The position numbers and the translations under genes were made by a program. The notes under the pieces are model-generated. The model had not been told where the DNA came from and did no database searches. It worked only from the letters and a program-made list of their open reading frames with translations. From Fibrella aquatilis (GTDB lineage: Bacteria; Bacteroidota; Bacteroidia; Cytophagales; Spirosomataceae), in contig NZ_JAFMYU010000001.1 of the NCBI RefSeq assembly GCF_017353255.1, forward strand, positions 62,001 to 126,000: a DNA stretch of 64,000 nt, in the 5' to 3' direction. Positions 34,856 to 43,561 of the stretch are shown here, in pieces. How positions within the stretch are numbered: position 1 is the stretch's first letter; each line of letters starts with the position of its first letter.

Positions 34856-36406
34856 ATGACTCGCTCAATCCTCTTCCTGCTTTGCCTTTTCCTGGCTACC
34901 ACGGCTTTTTCTCCAGAAACCAATGCCCCCGAACCCATTCGTATTACGGGTGGGTTGGTTGTCGGTACGTTAAATCAAACGGCTGATATTCAAACTTTTA
35001 AGGGTATACCGTTTGCCGCACCACCCGTGGGCGATCTGCGCTGGAAAGCTCCCCAGCCCGTGCAACCCTGGACCGGCATACGGCAATGTAACGCCTTCGG
35101 GCCTAGCCCCATGCAGGGTGTACCGGCTCCGTTTGGCCCCTGGAGCGCCGAATTTCTGATTCCCGCAGCACCTATTAGCGAAGACTGCCTGTACCTCAAC
35201 GTCTGGACGGGCACTGCCAAAACCACGGCGCGCCGCCCGGTGCTGGTCTGGATCTACGGCGGCGGGTTTGGCAGCGGTGGGAGCGGGGCACCCATTTACG
35301 ACGGCGAAGCCACCGCCCGCAAAGGCATCGTGTTTGTGAGCATCAACTACCGGGTGGGGCCGTTTGGCTTTTTCGCCCATCCCGAACTGAGCGGGGAATC
35401 GGGCAGAAACGCGTCGGGGAATTACGGGCTAATGGACCAGATTGCGGCGCTCCGGTGGGTGCAGGCCAACATTGCCCAGTTTGGCGGCGACCCCGCCAAC
35501 GTAACCATCGCCGGACAGTCGGCGGGGTCCATGAGTGTTAACTGTCTGGTGGCCAGTCCGGTGGCGAAAGGACTGTTTACTAAAGCCATTGCCGAAAGTG
35601 GAGCCAGTTTTGCCCGGCCACAGCCGCTGCTGAAAGAAGCCGAAGCCAACGGGCTGACGGTAATGAGCGCGATGGGTGCCTCGTCGCTGGCCGAACTGCG
35701 GGCTAAACCAGCCGCCGAACTGTTGCAGAAAGGGCAGGGCGCCTTGCGCGGCCCTATTGTAGACGGGTATGTGCTGCCCAAAACCGTTGCCTGCCTTTTC
35801 GCCGACGGAACCCAGAATGACGTGGCCCTGCTCACGGGCTGGAATGAAGATGAGGGCATGGCGTTTGGCCCACCTCCAACTGCTGCCGATTACCGCCAAC
35901 AAGTAGAGAAACAGTACGGTGCCGATGCGCCCCAACTCCTACACTATTACCCCGCCACGACTGATGCCGCCGCGGCCACGTCGCAGATGAGACTCTCGCG
36001 CGATGTGACGTTTGGGGTGCAGAATTACCGTTGGGCCACGCTTCAGAATAAGCTAAAAAAGCCTGTTTACGTGTACCGGTTCACCCGGAAACTGCCCGCC
36101 ACGGGCCAATATGCGTCGTATGGGGCTTTTCACACCGGTGAGGTGGCCTATGCCTATGACAACCTGCGCTTCATTGACCACGCCCTCCGGCTGCTGGAAC
36201 CCGCCGATGAGGCCCTGGCCCACGACATGGCTGCCTACTGGGCGAATTTTATTAAAACCGGCAACCCCAACGGCAGCGGCCTGCCCCGCTGGCCCGCCTT
36301 TGCCGCTGCCGACAAACAGGTGATGCTATTAGGCACCAGTCGCCAGTCTCAACCTCTGCCCGACGCCGCCGGACTGGATGTGCTGTTTGGTGTGCTGAGC
36401 AAGTAG
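34856..36406 (+). CDS. Secreted carboxylesterase, type B family
   Basis: Starting at the ATG at 34856 (a GTG start at 34811 would bury the signal peptide) the protein has 516 residues with a signal peptide (LLCLFLATTAFS). The alpha/beta-hydrolase fold shows FKGIPFAAPPVGDLRW near the N-terminus, EDCLYLNVW, the oxyanion GGGF, and the nucleophile elbow GQSAGS (Ser about 221, in the position of the usual GESAG). The acid/base partners are probably Glu in WNEDEGM and His in GAFHTGEV. It hydrolyses esters of unknown acyl and alcohol groups in the periplasm or outside. Confidence 0.9.
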   Translation: MTRSILFLLCLFLATTAFSPETNAPEPIRITGGLVVGTLNQTADIQTFKGIPFAAPPVGDLRWKAPQPVQPWTGIRQCNAFGPSPMQGVPAPFGPWSAEFLIPAAPISEDCLYLNVWTGTAKTTARRPVLVWIYGGGFGSGGSGAPIYDGEATARKGIVFVSINYRVGPFGFFAHPELSGESGRNASGNYGLMDQIAALRWVQANIAQFGGDPANVTIAGQSAGSMSVNCLVASPVAKGLFTKAIAESGASFARPQPLLKEAEANGLTVMSAMGASSLAELRAKPAAELLQKGQGALRGPIVDGYVLPKTVACLFADGTQNDVALLTGWNEDEGMAFGPPPTAADYRQQVEKQYGADAPQLLHYYPATTDAAAATSQMRLSRDVTFGVQNYRWATLQNKLKKPVYVYRFTRKLPATGQYASYGAFHTGEVAYAYDNLRFIDHALRLLEPADEALAHDMAAYWANFIKTGNPNGSGLPRWPAFAAADKQVMLLGTSRQSQPLPDAAGLDVLFGVLSK

Positions 36407-36448
36407 TTGGTGGTTGGCTGACGCGAGTGGCTTCGCGCACTAAGCCCT
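36404..36448. repeat. Half of a heptad-armed repeat (H5)
   Basis: Heptads TAGTTGG (which contains the carboxylesterase stop codon) and TGGTTGG lead into CTGACGCGAG, exactly like the left arm of H6 at 37859. The matching right arm is absent; only a short GCG/CGC foldback follows. It looks like a truncated copy. Confidence 0.7.
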
Positions 36449-36532
36449 AATCGTAACAATCCCTTTACATTGAGGTAATACGGGAAAACGAGCTTTGCAG
36501 CTTTAACAAAATGTTAACGCTGCTCGTCGCTT

Positions 36533-37849
36533 ATGAACCATATATCGCTACGTCAATCACTCTTCGCGTCTGTTGCTATTGCTCTTGGGATTGGTGCCTG
36601 TCAGGACCACCGGATGGTGCCGCAGGTAGGTTTTCCAGCCGTTGTCGATGCCCTCAACCCGGGTACGTTTTTGCCCCCGGTGCTCACCAATGTAAATGGT
36701 GTACAAGTATATAATGGCGGGTTTGGTTCGGCCATCGCTGCCGATCCCTCCGACCCGGCCGTGTTTTATATGCTGACCGACCGTGGCCCCAACATCGACG
36801 GCACGGCGTCGAACTCCAAAGTGTTTGCCGTGCCCGGCTTTGCGCCGCAGATTGGCAAGTTCCGACTCATAAACGGCCAACTGACGCTGGAAAAGGTCAT
36901 TGAACTCAAAAACAGCACCGGCGGTAAACTCAACGGTCTGCCCAATCCCGCTAATCAGGGCGGCACAGGCGAAACGGCCCTGAGCGTAAGCGGCACTAAC
37001 CTGGGCACCAGCGCTGACGGGATCGACTCGGAAGGGTTGGCCATTGCACCCGACGGGTCGTTTTGGGTAAGTGACGAGTATGGACCCCACATTGTGCGCT
37101 TCGATGCCAATGGCCAGACTATCGAGCGGATCAACCCGTTTGGCAGTGGAACGGGCGGTCGCCGGATTCCGCTGGTATTTGCCACCCGCCGCGCTAACCG
37201 GGGCATGGAAGGCCTGACCATTACGCCCGATGGTAAGACGCTGGTGGGCATGATGCAGTTTCCGCTCTATAATCCCTCGTCGGCGGCGATTTCAGGCTCA
37301 CTGGTCACGCGGATTCTAACGTTCGATATCGCCACCGGGGCTACAAAGCAGTTTGTGTATCTCATTGAACGCTCTACCCTTCAGGCTGTTAGCGAGATTA
37401 CGGCCATCACCAACACCACCTTCCTGGTGCTTGAGCGCGATGGCGAGTATGGCACCGAGGCCAACAAGGCCACCCTCTTCAAGCGCGTCTATAAGATCGA
37501 CCTGAGTGGTGCAACCGACATTTCGGACCCGGCCAACGGAGCCAATGGAAAACTGTATGGCGGAAAAACCGTAGAAGAACTCAAAACCGCAGCGGCGCTG
37601 CAAACCAACGGTATTGTGCCCGTAAGCAAGTCGCTGGTGCTCGATCTGGCCACCGACGTGTCGCCGATTTATCCGCACGACAAGGCCGAGGGTATGGCCC
37701 TGCTGTCGCCCACGTTGCTGGCTGTCTCCAACGATGATGACTTTGGCGTAACAGGCACCGGCACCTACGTAGCCAAAATCCTGCCCGCCACCAACGCCGT
37801 TGACAAAAACCGTGTCTATTTCATCACGCTCAAAGCAGCGGTGAAGTAG
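36533..37849 (+). CDS. Lipoprotein with phytase-like esterase domain
   Basis: The 438-residue protein has a lipoprotein signal (lipobox GIGAC, Cys about 23). The rest fits the esterase-like-activity-of-phytase family: DPAVFYMLTDRGPNIDG, DSEGLAIAPDGSFWVSDEYG, NRGMEGLTITPDGKTLVG and FLVLERDGEYG are the blade motifs of a beta-propeller. It is probably a surface or periplasmic phosphoesterase or hydrolase; the substrate is not readable from sequence. The gene ends 9 bases before hairpin H6 and a strong terminator. Confidence 0.85.
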   Translation: MNHISLRQSLFASVAIALGIGACQDHRMVPQVGFPAVVDALNPGTFLPPVLTNVNGVQVYNGGFGSAIAADPSDPAVFYMLTDRGPNIDGTASNSKVFAVPGFAPQIGKFRLINGQLTLEKVIELKNSTGGKLNGLPNPANQGGTGETALSVSGTNLGTSADGIDSEGLAIAPDGSFWVSDEYGPHIVRFDANGQTIERINPFGSGTGGRRIPLVFATRRANRGMEGLTITPDGKTLVGMMQFPLYNPSSAAISGSLVTRILTFDIATGATKQFVYLIERSTLQAVSEITAITNTTFLVLERDGEYGTEANKATLFKRVYKIDLSGATDISDPANGANGKLYGGKTVEELKTAAALQTNGIVPVSKSLVLDLATDVSPIYPHDKAEGMALLSPTLLAVSNDDDFGVTGTGTYVAKILPATNAVDKNRVYFITLKAAVK

Positions 37850-37858
37850 GGGGAAAGT

Positions 37859-37924
37859 GGTTGGTGGTTTGTGGTTGGCTGACGCAAGCGTATTCTCGCG
37901 TCAGCCAACCACAAACCACCAACC
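37859..37924. repeat. Heptad-armed inverted repeat (H6)
   Basis: Arms 37859-37885 and 37898-37924 are perfect 27-base reverse complements. Heptads are GTGGTTG and GTGGTTT, and the core is GCTGACGC/GCGTCAGC around a 12-base loop. It follows the phytase-like gene by 9 bases and directly precedes a classical terminator, so here at least the element is not needed as the terminator. Confidence 0.9.
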
Positions 37925-37961
37925 AAAAAGGCCTGCCCCTGAACCGGGCAGGCCTTTTTTT
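37925..37961 (+). terminator. Rho-independent terminator after the phytase-like gene
   Basis: GGCCTGCCC (37930-37938) pairs with GGGCAGGCC (37946-37954), flanked by AAAAA before and a run of seven T after. Confidence 0.9.
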
Positions 37962-37983
37962 CGGTTAGTCGCTAGGGTACTCG

Positions 37984-37991
37984 TACTTTTG
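37984..37991 (+). promoter_or_regulatory. Probable -7 promoter element of the cysteine desulfurase gene
   Basis: TACTTTTG matches TAnnTTTG exactly and lies 22 bases before the start codon, just after the terminator of the previous gene. The -33 region is not clear. Confidence 0.5.
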
Positions 37992-38013
37992 CCGAACGAT
38001 CATCATTCAATCT

Positions 38014-39183
38014 ATGCAACGCGTTTATTTCGATAATGCCGCCACCACCCGGCTCGATCCGGCCGTTTTGGAAGCCATGCTACCCCTGATGCAGGACAAC
38101 TATGGCAACCCGTCATCCATTCACGGCCACGGTCGCGTGGTGCGGTCGGCCATTGAAAAGGCGCGAAAAACGGTTGCGAGTTTGCTCCATGCTGCCCCCG
38201 CCGAGATCTTCTTCACGTCGGGTGGCACCGAGGCCGATAACACGGCCATTATGGGCAGTATCGAAACCTACGGCATTACCCACGCCATCACCTCGCCGCT
38301 GGAACACCATGCCGTGTTGCATACGCTGGAGTACATGGCCAAAGCCGGTGCGATCAAACTAAGCCTGGTAGACGTTGATGCCGCTGGTTGGCTGGATTAT
38401 GATCACTTGGAAAGCTTGGTGAAGGCCAATCCAAACTCGCTGGTGTCGCTTATGCACGGCAATAACGAGATTGGTAACCTGCTGAACATGAACTTGGTAG
38501 GTGACCTGTGTCAGGAGTACAACGCGGTCTGGCATTCCGACACGGTGCAGACCATGGGCCATTACCGCCACGATTTGCAGACCCTTAAAGCCGACTTCAT
38601 TGTGGGGGCGGCCCATAAATTCCACGGACCCAAAGGCGTTGGTTTTCTGTATTCACGCCCCTCTGATCGCGGGGCCATCCACCCGTTTATTCACGGTGGG
38701 GCGCAGGAACGTAACCGGCGCGGCGGCACCGAAAACGTCTACGGCATTGTGGGCCTGGCCAAAGCGCTGGAGATTGCCTACGCCGAAATGGATGAGCACC
38801 GTCGGCATATCGAAAGCCTTAAACAGCGCATGATCGATCAGTTTCGTGCCCAGTTCAACGACCACAACGGCGAGCAGATACGCTTTAACGGTCTCTCGGC
38901 CGACCTCGACAATAGCCTTTACACGGTGCTCAGCGTGAGCCTGCCCCCCTCTGATATCAGCGACATGCTGCTCTTCAACCTCGATATTGCCGGTATTTCG
39001 GCGTCGGGCGGGTCGGCGTGTTCGAGTGGTTCGGAAGTAGGGTCGCACGTGTTGGGCGCGCTGCCCGGCCTCGACCCGCAGCGCGGCAATATCCGCTTCT
39101 CATTCGGCAAGTACAACACCCCCGCCGACGTTGACTTTGCCGTTGCCAAAGTAGCAGAAATGTATATGGGAGTGTTGAAATAG
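38014..39183 (+). CDS. Cysteine desulfurase (IscS/NifS family)
   Basis: The 389-residue PLP enzyme takes sulfur from cysteine for Fe-S clusters and thiolated cofactors. It starts with YFDNAATTRLDPAV. The PLP lysine is in GAAHKFHGPKGVGF, GGAQERNRRGGTEN follows, and the mobile loop SGGSACSSGSEVGSHVL carries the catalytic Cys that holds the persulfide. Length is normal for the family. No scaffold or other isc/suf gene is adjacent, and it is flanked by a hairpin (H7) directly after the stop. Confidence 0.93.
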   Translation: MQRVYFDNAATTRLDPAVLEAMLPLMQDNYGNPSSIHGHGRVVRSAIEKARKTVASLLHAAPAEIFFTSGGTEADNTAIMGSIETYGITHAITSPLEHHAVLHTLEYMAKAGAIKLSLVDVDAAGWLDYDHLESLVKANPNSLVSLMHGNNEIGNLLNMNLVGDLCQEYNAVWHSDTVQTMGHYRHDLQTLKADFIVGAAHKFHGPKGVGFLYSRPSDRGAIHPFIHGGAQERNRRGGTENVYGIVGLAKALEIAYAEMDEHRRHIESLKQRMIDQFRAQFNDHNGEQIRFNGLSADLDNSLYTVLSVSLPPSDISDMLLFNLDIAGISASGGSACSSGSEVGSHVLGALPGLDPQRGNIRFSFGKYNTPADVDFAVAKVAEMYMGVLK

Positions 39184-39263
39184 ATGTACGAATTACGAAT
39201 TACGAGCGGTCCGCAGCGGCTAGGCGCCCCCGGCGGACCGCTCGTAATTCGTAATTCGTACAT
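39184..39263. repeat. Heptad-armed inverted repeat (H7), CGGTCCGC core
   Basis: Arms 39184-39214 and 39233-39263 are perfect 31-base reverse complements. The outer stem repeats TTACGAA-type heptads; the inner stem is GAGCGGTCCGC. It starts at the base after the desulfurase stop and ends 4 bases before the next convergent stop. Sixty bases (39194-39253) are identical to H11 at 49564-49623. Confidence 0.92.
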
Positions 39264-39267
39264 CCTT

Positions 39268-39864
39268 TCACTTCAACGCCAACTCACCCTTGTGCCAGCG
39301 TTGCGCTACAGCGAGGGTATAGGTGATGAAGGCGCGGGCGGTGGTGTCGTAGACGGGGTGGCCGATGAACTGACCGTCGGCGTCCAGATTCTTGTCGGTC
39401 TCGTGCGACTCGTAGAGTTTCGGCGACGTGATGGAAAAGTTGTTGGTGAAGCTCACCACTTTGTTCAGCACCGTAGTCATGTCGAGCGCCGGTTGCCGAC
39501 CACCCCGCCCGTTCGATACGCCCACCATAGCGAAGACTTTGTTGGTAAACAGCTGACTGAACGCCGGGCCGCCCAGGATGTGGAAGGCGTTGAGAATCTG
39601 CGGTGTAGCCGTCCAGTTGTATTCGGGCGAGGCAAAAAAGACCAGGTCGGCCTCGCCCCAGGCGGCGATCAATTCCTGCTGGAAGGGGGTGAGCGTTTCG
39701 GGCTTTATCCATACAGACCCCACAAAAGGAAGGTCGTAATGGGCAAAATCGACGAGGGTTACCTCGTGTTCACCCGTTTCCTGAAGCACGTTTCGAACAA
39801 ATTTGCAGAACCGCAGGGTGTTACTGTTGGCACGTGGTGATGTCGCAATGATGGTAATTTTCAT
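39268..39864 (-). CDS. NADPH-dependent FMN reductase / flavodoxin-like protein
   Basis: The 198-residue protein has the flavodoxin-like fold of the NADPH-dependent FMN reductase family. IIATSPRANSNTLRF at the N-terminus is the phosphate-binding loop for FMN, FFASPEYNWTATPQILNAF is the second FMN loop, and MVGVSNGRGGRQPALD is the third. It should reduce FMN, quinones or azo compounds in the cytoplasm using NAD(P)H. It is convergent with the cysteine desulfurase and divergent from the SDR gene. Confidence 0.85.
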   Translation of the reverse strand: MKITIIATSPRANSNTLRFCKFVRNVLQETGEHEVTLVDFAHYDLPFVGSVWIKPETLTPFQQELIAAWGEADLVFFASPEYNWTATPQILNAFHILGGPAFSQLFTNKVFAMVGVSNGRGGRQPALDMTTVLNKVVSFTNNFSITSPKLYESHETDKNLDADGQFIGHPVYDTTARAFITYTLAVAQRWHKGELALK

Positions 39865-39978
39865 GGAGTGCGTATGGTGGCAGTCGCCCGGAAGTTGGCG
39901 TTGGCGGCTGCATATAAATTAAACCCCGGCCTTGTACAGATAGTTTAGCGCTAAAAGCAGCCTGCGGTTGCCACTATT

Positions 39979-40821
39979 ATGACCTCATCACGCATTTGTG
40001 TTATTACGGGAGCCAATTCGGGCATCGGTAAAATTACGGCCCAGGAACTGGCCAAAAAGGGATTCGACATCATCATGTTGTGCCGTAACCTCGACAAAGC
40101 ACGGCCTGTTCAACAAGAAATCCAGGCGGCCAACCCCGCCCAGAAAATAGACCTGATCCGCTGCGACGTGGCCAGTATGGCTTCCGTTCGCGAGGCGGCG
40201 GGCGAAGTGCATGCCCGCGTGGAGCACATCGATGTGCTTATCAACAACGCCGGACTCGTCATTGCCAACGAACAGTACTCGCCCGATGGTTTTGAGTTGA
40301 CGTTTGCCACCAATCACCTCGGCGCGTTTTTGCTCACTAACCTCCTGCTCGATCTGCTCAGAAAAGGTCGGGATCCTCGTGTAATAACGGTGTCGTCGGA
40401 GGCGCACCGGTTTGCGGGTGACTTCCGCCTCGATGAGCTGGCCCGCCCCAAATCATACAGTTCTATAAAGGCCTACGGCAAATCGAAGCTATGTAATATT
40501 CTGTTTGCCAACGAGTTGTCGCAACGGCTACTAGATGACGGCATCACGTCGAACAGCCTGCACCCTGGCACGGTGAGCACCAATTTCGGAGCCGACAGTG
40601 GCACCGTCTTTGGCACGTTGCTTAATCTGGCCCGTCCCTTTCTAAAAACACCCGAACAGGGTGCGGCCACGAGTATCTACCTCGCCGCCTCACCCGCCGT
40701 CGAGCACGTTACAGGCCTATACTTCTCCGACAGCAAGCCCAAAACCACCACCAAAGACGCCCAAAACGGCTTCTACGCCAAACGCCTGTGGGAAATGAGC
40801 GCGGAGATGGTGGGAGAGTAG
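39979..40821 (+). CDS. Short-chain dehydrogenase/reductase (retinol dehydrogenase-like)
   Basis: The 280-residue protein carries the classical SDR features: TGANSGIGK cofactor loop (about 9-17), NNAG (about 90), catalytic Ser in VSSEAHR, and YxxxK in AYGKSKLCN. An Arg after the first strand (LCRNLDKAR) favours NADP(H). SDRs of this retinol-dehydrogenase/WWOX-like type oxidise or reduce hydrophobic alcohols and carbonyls; the substrate is not known. The gene stands alone between a divergent FMN reductase and hairpin H8. Confidence 0.88.
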   Translation: MTSSRICVITGANSGIGKITAQELAKKGFDIIMLCRNLDKARPVQQEIQAANPAQKIDLIRCDVASMASVREAAGEVHARVEHIDVLINNAGLVIANEQYSPDGFELTFATNHLGAFLLTNLLLDLLRKGRDPRVITVSSEAHRFAGDFRLDELARPKSYSSIKAYGKSKLCNILFANELSQRLLDDGITSNSLHPGTVSTNFGADSGTVFGTLLNLARPFLKTPEQGAATSIYLAASPAVEHVTGLYFSDSKPKTTTKDAQNGFYAKRLWEMSAEMVGE

Positions 40822-40822
40822 A

Positions 40823-40929
40823 GATTTACGAATTATGAATTACGATTTGTTGCTTTCGCGTCAGTTTACGCAAGAATAGGCTGACGCGAAAGCAACAAAT
40901 CGTACATCGTACATCGTAATTCGTAAATC
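40823..40929. repeat. Heptad-armed inverted repeat (H8), unequal heptad number
   Basis: The inner arms 40842-40864 and 40881-40903 pair perfectly over 23 bases, ending in CTTTCGCGTCAG. Outside, the left side has heptads TTTACGA, ATTATGA, ATTACGA. The right side (in complement) has TTTACGA, ATTACGA and TGTACGA twice, one heptad more. The element fills the gap between two convergent stop codons. Confidence 0.9.
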
Positions 40930-40932
40930 CTT

Positions 40933-42051
40933 TCACTCCAGCGCCCTTTTCAGATCAAAAATCAAATCGTCGGCGTGTTCCAGGCCTATAGACATACGAA
41001 GGAGATTGGGGGGCGTGGCGCTGTTAGGGCCTTCTACGCTGGCGCGGTGTTCAATCAGGCTTTCTACGCCGCCGAGGCTGGTGGCGCGGGTGAAAATCTG
41101 CAACTTCGCCGCTACGCGTATGGCATCGTCGGCACCGCCGCGAATTTGTACCGAGAGCATGGCACCGTAGCCGGTCATCTGTTTTTTGGCCAGTTCGTGG
41201 CCGGAGTCGGTGGGCAGGCCGGGGTAATGAACGGCCTCCACGTGCGGATGTTGCGACAGAAACTCGGCTACTTTGCCCGCCGTCTCAGATTGCATCCGTA
41301 CCCGCGCCGCCAGCGTTTTAATGCCCCGCAACACCAGCCAGCACTCGAACGGCGAAGGCACTGCCCCCCCCACCGACTGCAACCGCCGGATGCGCTGATA
41401 CAGCTTGCTATCTTCTTTGAACACCAGCGCCCCCCCCAGTACGTCGGAATGGCCACCGAAGTATTTGGTAGTGGCGTGCATGACCACGTCGCAGCCCAGA
41501 TCGAGGGGGCGTTGCAGAATGGGCGTGGCCCAGGTGTTGTCGCATACGCAAACGGCATTGCCCGCGTGAGCAATTTCGGCAAGCGCCTGAATGTCAACGA
41601 TTTTGAGGAGCGGATTCGACGGTGTTTCGACCCAGACCACCCGTGTGTTGTCGTGCATGGCGGCCTGCACAGCGGCCAGATCGGTCATGTCGACGCGGGT
41701 ATAGGTAAGACCCCAGGGATGCATTAGTTCTTCCAGCAGGGCCGGGGTGCCGTAGTAGGCATCGGTGGGAATGAGCACATGGTCGCCGGGGGCGAGGGCC
41801 AGAAACAGGTTCATGGTGGCGGCCTGCCCCGACGCGTAGGCTACTGAAGCAAAACCACCCTCCAGGGCCGTCAGGCTGCGTTCCAGCGAATCGCGGTTGG
41901 GGTTGGCGTTGCGGGCATAGAGATAGCCGTGCTTAAACGACCCGTCGGCATCGCGCTCGAAGGTAGTAGAGAGGTAGATGGGTGGCGCCAGCGCACCCGC
42001 GTTGCGGTCGTAGTAGTGCGTGGAAAGTAGCGCAACGGTTTCAGGTTTCAT
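40933..42051 (-). CDS. Cys/Met metabolism PLP enzyme (cystathionine gamma-synthase/lyase family)
   Basis: The 372-residue PLP enzyme is of the trans-sulfuration type. It has PIYLSTTFERDADG and YLYARNANPNRDSLE (phosphate-binding Tyr/Arg), FASVAYASGQAATMN, VWVETPSNPLLKIVDI, CDNTWATPILQRPL and the PLP lysine in HATTKYFGGHSDVLGG. It makes or cleaves cystathionine, or forms methionine precursors; sequence alone does not separate synthase from lyase. A terminator of the upstream yceI-like gene lies between the two. Confidence 0.87.
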   Translation of the reverse strand: MKPETVALLSTHYYDRNAGALAPPIYLSTTFERDADGSFKHGYLYARNANPNRDSLERSLTALEGGFASVAYASGQAATMNLFLALAPGDHVLIPTDAYYGTPALLEELMHPWGLTYTRVDMTDLAAVQAAMHDNTRVVWVETPSNPLLKIVDIQALAEIAHAGNAVCVCDNTWATPILQRPLDLGCDVVMHATTKYFGGHSDVLGGALVFKEDSKLYQRIRRLQSVGGAVPSPFECWLVLRGIKTLAARVRMQSETAGKVAEFLSQHPHVEAVHYPGLPTDSGHELAKKQMTGYGAMLSVQIRGGADDAIRVAAKLQIFTRATSLGGVESLIEHRASVEGPNSATPPNLLRMSIGLEHADDLIFDLKRALE

Positions 42052-42080
42052 CAGAAGCGTGATTTGGAGGACGAAGTAAC

Positions 42081-42110
42081 AAAAAAGCCCCGACGTTGGC
42101 CGAGGCTTTT
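42081..42110 (-). terminator. Intrinsic terminator of the YceI gene
   Basis: On the minus strand AAAAGCCTCG pairs with CGGGGCTTTT over nine of ten bases and runs into six T residues. It lies about 40 bases past the YceI stop codon. Confidence 0.75.
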
Positions 42111-42114
42111 CAGT

Positions 42115-42147
42115 AAACCTATCAGGTCTACAAGATCTTATAGGTTT
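42115..42147. repeat. AAACCTAT-family hairpin after the YceI gene
   Basis: AAACCTATCAGGTCT (42115-42129) pairs imperfectly with AGATCTTATAGGTTT (42133-42147). It resembles the perfect hairpin at 17962-17997 and ends one base before the YceI stop codon. Confidence 0.65.
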
Positions 42148-42148
42148 A

Positions 42149-42778
42149 TTACTTCGTAGCTACCAGCTTCATCTCGACTGTGAAATCGTCGTGGATGGCT
42201 TTGTCGCCGATGCTTTCGAAGAATGATTTCGAGCCGTAGCGGATGTCGAATTTCGTACGGTCAATTGTGGCTTTTCCATCGGCAGAGATACCAGCGGGGG
42301 TCACCTTTACCGTGGCGGGGAAGGTGATGGCGTTGGTGATGCCTTTGATGGTCATGTTGCCCGTCACGTCATACTGATCACCGCCCTTGGGGGTCACTTT
42401 CGTGATTTTAAAGGTAGAAGTAGGGTGTTTGGCGGTACTGAAGAAATCATCTGACTTCAGGTGACCAATCAGTTTGGCATTGTACGTAGCATCGGCAATG
42501 TCGGTGTCGGTGATGCTGTTCATGTCGAAGGTAAATTCGCCTCCGGTCACTTTGTTGCCATCTACAACAAATGCCCCGTCTTTTACTTTAATGTTACCCG
42601 AGTGTTCGCCAGTCACTTTTTTACCATTCCACAGCATCGTGCTTTTGGCGGCATCTACTTTATACGTTACGGCTTTGGCAGCAGCGGCTGTTGTGGCTAC
42701 TTTTTTACCGGGGCCAGCCACGGCCGCCGTGGTTAGCGTAGCGGCGGTTAAGCCCGCCAGAATCAGGTTGAACTTCAT
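42149..42778 (-). CDS. YceI-family periplasmic lipid-binding protein
   Basis: The 209-residue protein has a signal peptide (ending AVAGPG) and a YceI lipocalin-like barrel: TYKVDAAKSTMLWNGKKVTGEH at the start of the domain, FTFDMNSITDTDI, HLKSDDFFSTAKHPTSTFKIT and FDIRYGSKSFFE. Such proteins bind polyisoprenoid or other lipids in the periplasm. The gene has its own terminator and is not tightly linked to neighbours, though a MarR-type regulator lies 48 bases upstream on the same strand and may control it. Confidence 0.9.
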   Translation of the reverse strand: MKFNLILAGLTAATLTTAAVAGPGKKVATTAAAAKAVTYKVDAAKSTMLWNGKKVTGEHSGNIKVKDGAFVVDGNKVTGGEFTFDMNSITDTDIADATYNAKLIGHLKSDDFFSTAKHPTSTFKITKVTPKGGDQYDVTGNMTIKGITNAITFPATVKVTPAGISADGKATIDRTKFDIRYGSKSFFESIGDKAIHDDFTVEMKLVATK

Positions 42779-42826
42779 TGGATAATCTTGTTTATAGTGA
42801 GAGAAATGTACGCGTACTTAAAAGAA

Positions 42827-43291
42827 TTAATCGTCGGTGGCCCGGCTTCTGAAATCGTTGATCAACTCATTCAACTGGTCGGCGTTAGGGGCGGTATACC
42901 CATCGAACTGCCGTTCCCACGCTTCCTGTGCTGCATCAATCTGCTTCAGTAACGCCAGCCCTTTGTCGGTAATCACCACGTCGACGGCGCGGCGGTCACT
43001 GGGGCACTCGTTGCGCAGTACCAGCTTCTTGCCCACCAGTTTATCTACCAACCGCGAGGCATTCGACATTTTGTCGAGCATCCGTTCAGTGATGTCATTG
43101 ATCTTCACCGGTTTGGGGTGCTGGCCTCGCAGAATCCGCAGCACGTTGTACTGTGGCAACGTCACATCAAATGGCTTCAGTAACCGCATCTGACTGTCAC
43201 ACAGCCAGTTATTGGTAAACATCAGGTTCACAAGAAGCCTGTGCAGGGGCGACCGGAAGGTCTCCTGTTTAATCTCATCTTCAATTCTCAT
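42827..43291 (-). CDS. MarR-family transcriptional regulator
   Basis: The ATG at 43291 gives 154 residues; a GTG at 43306 would add five. The winged-helix core is typical (TLPQYNVLRILRG, KINDITERMLDKMSNASRLVDKLVGKKLV, and the wing DRRAVDVVITDKG), flanked by dimerisation helices. It probably represses or activates the adjacent YceI gene and itself. A good promoter with an overlapping palindrome (43426-43454) lies about 135 bases upstream of the start. Confidence 0.9.
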   Translation of the reverse strand: MRIEDEIKQETFRSPLHRLLVNLMFTNNWLCDSQMRLLKPFDVTLPQYNVLRILRGQHPKPVKINDITERMLDKMSNASRLVDKLVGKKLVLRNECPSDRRAVDVVITDKGLALLKQIDAAQEAWERQFDGYTAPNADQLNELINDFRSRATDD

Positions 43292-43425
43292 GGTAGTCGA
43301 CAACACGTTAAAAAGAGGTTATGAAAAAATACGGTGGTAACTAGTGTCTTTACGTCTATTTCGGGCTAAACGTTGCAGACGGCCTCAAATTCGTGTAAAT
43401 CGTCCTGCATAAAACGGTGATGATG

Positions 43426-43454
43426 CAAATATAATGTACATACATTTAATACAA
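43426..43454 (-). promoter_or_regulatory. Promoter of the MarR gene with palindromic operator
   Basis: On the minus strand TTG (43454-43452) and TATATTTG (43433-43426, perfect TAnnTTTG) are separated by 18 bases. Inside the spacer, touching the -7 box, ATGTA (43434-43438) and TACAT (43441-43445) form a palindrome, placed as expected for a repressor such as the MarR product. Confidence 0.65.
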
Positions 43455-43490
43455 GCGTAATGGAAAAAAATAAGTTCAAGTTGGTCAGTA

Positions 43491-43559
43491 GTCATTGGTC
43501 ATTCGCTGCGCTGTCAGGCAAATGACCATTGACTGACAGCGCAGCGAATGACCAATGAC
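43491..43559. repeat. Heptad-armed inverted repeat (H9)
   Basis: Arms 43491-43517 and 43533-43559 are perfect 27-base reverse complements. Heptads are GTCAGTA, GTCATTG and GTCATTC, and the core is GCTGCGCTGTCAG. It ends 2 bases from the stop codon of the BamA-like gene, on its downstream side. Confidence 0.9.
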
Positions 43560-43561
43560 CA

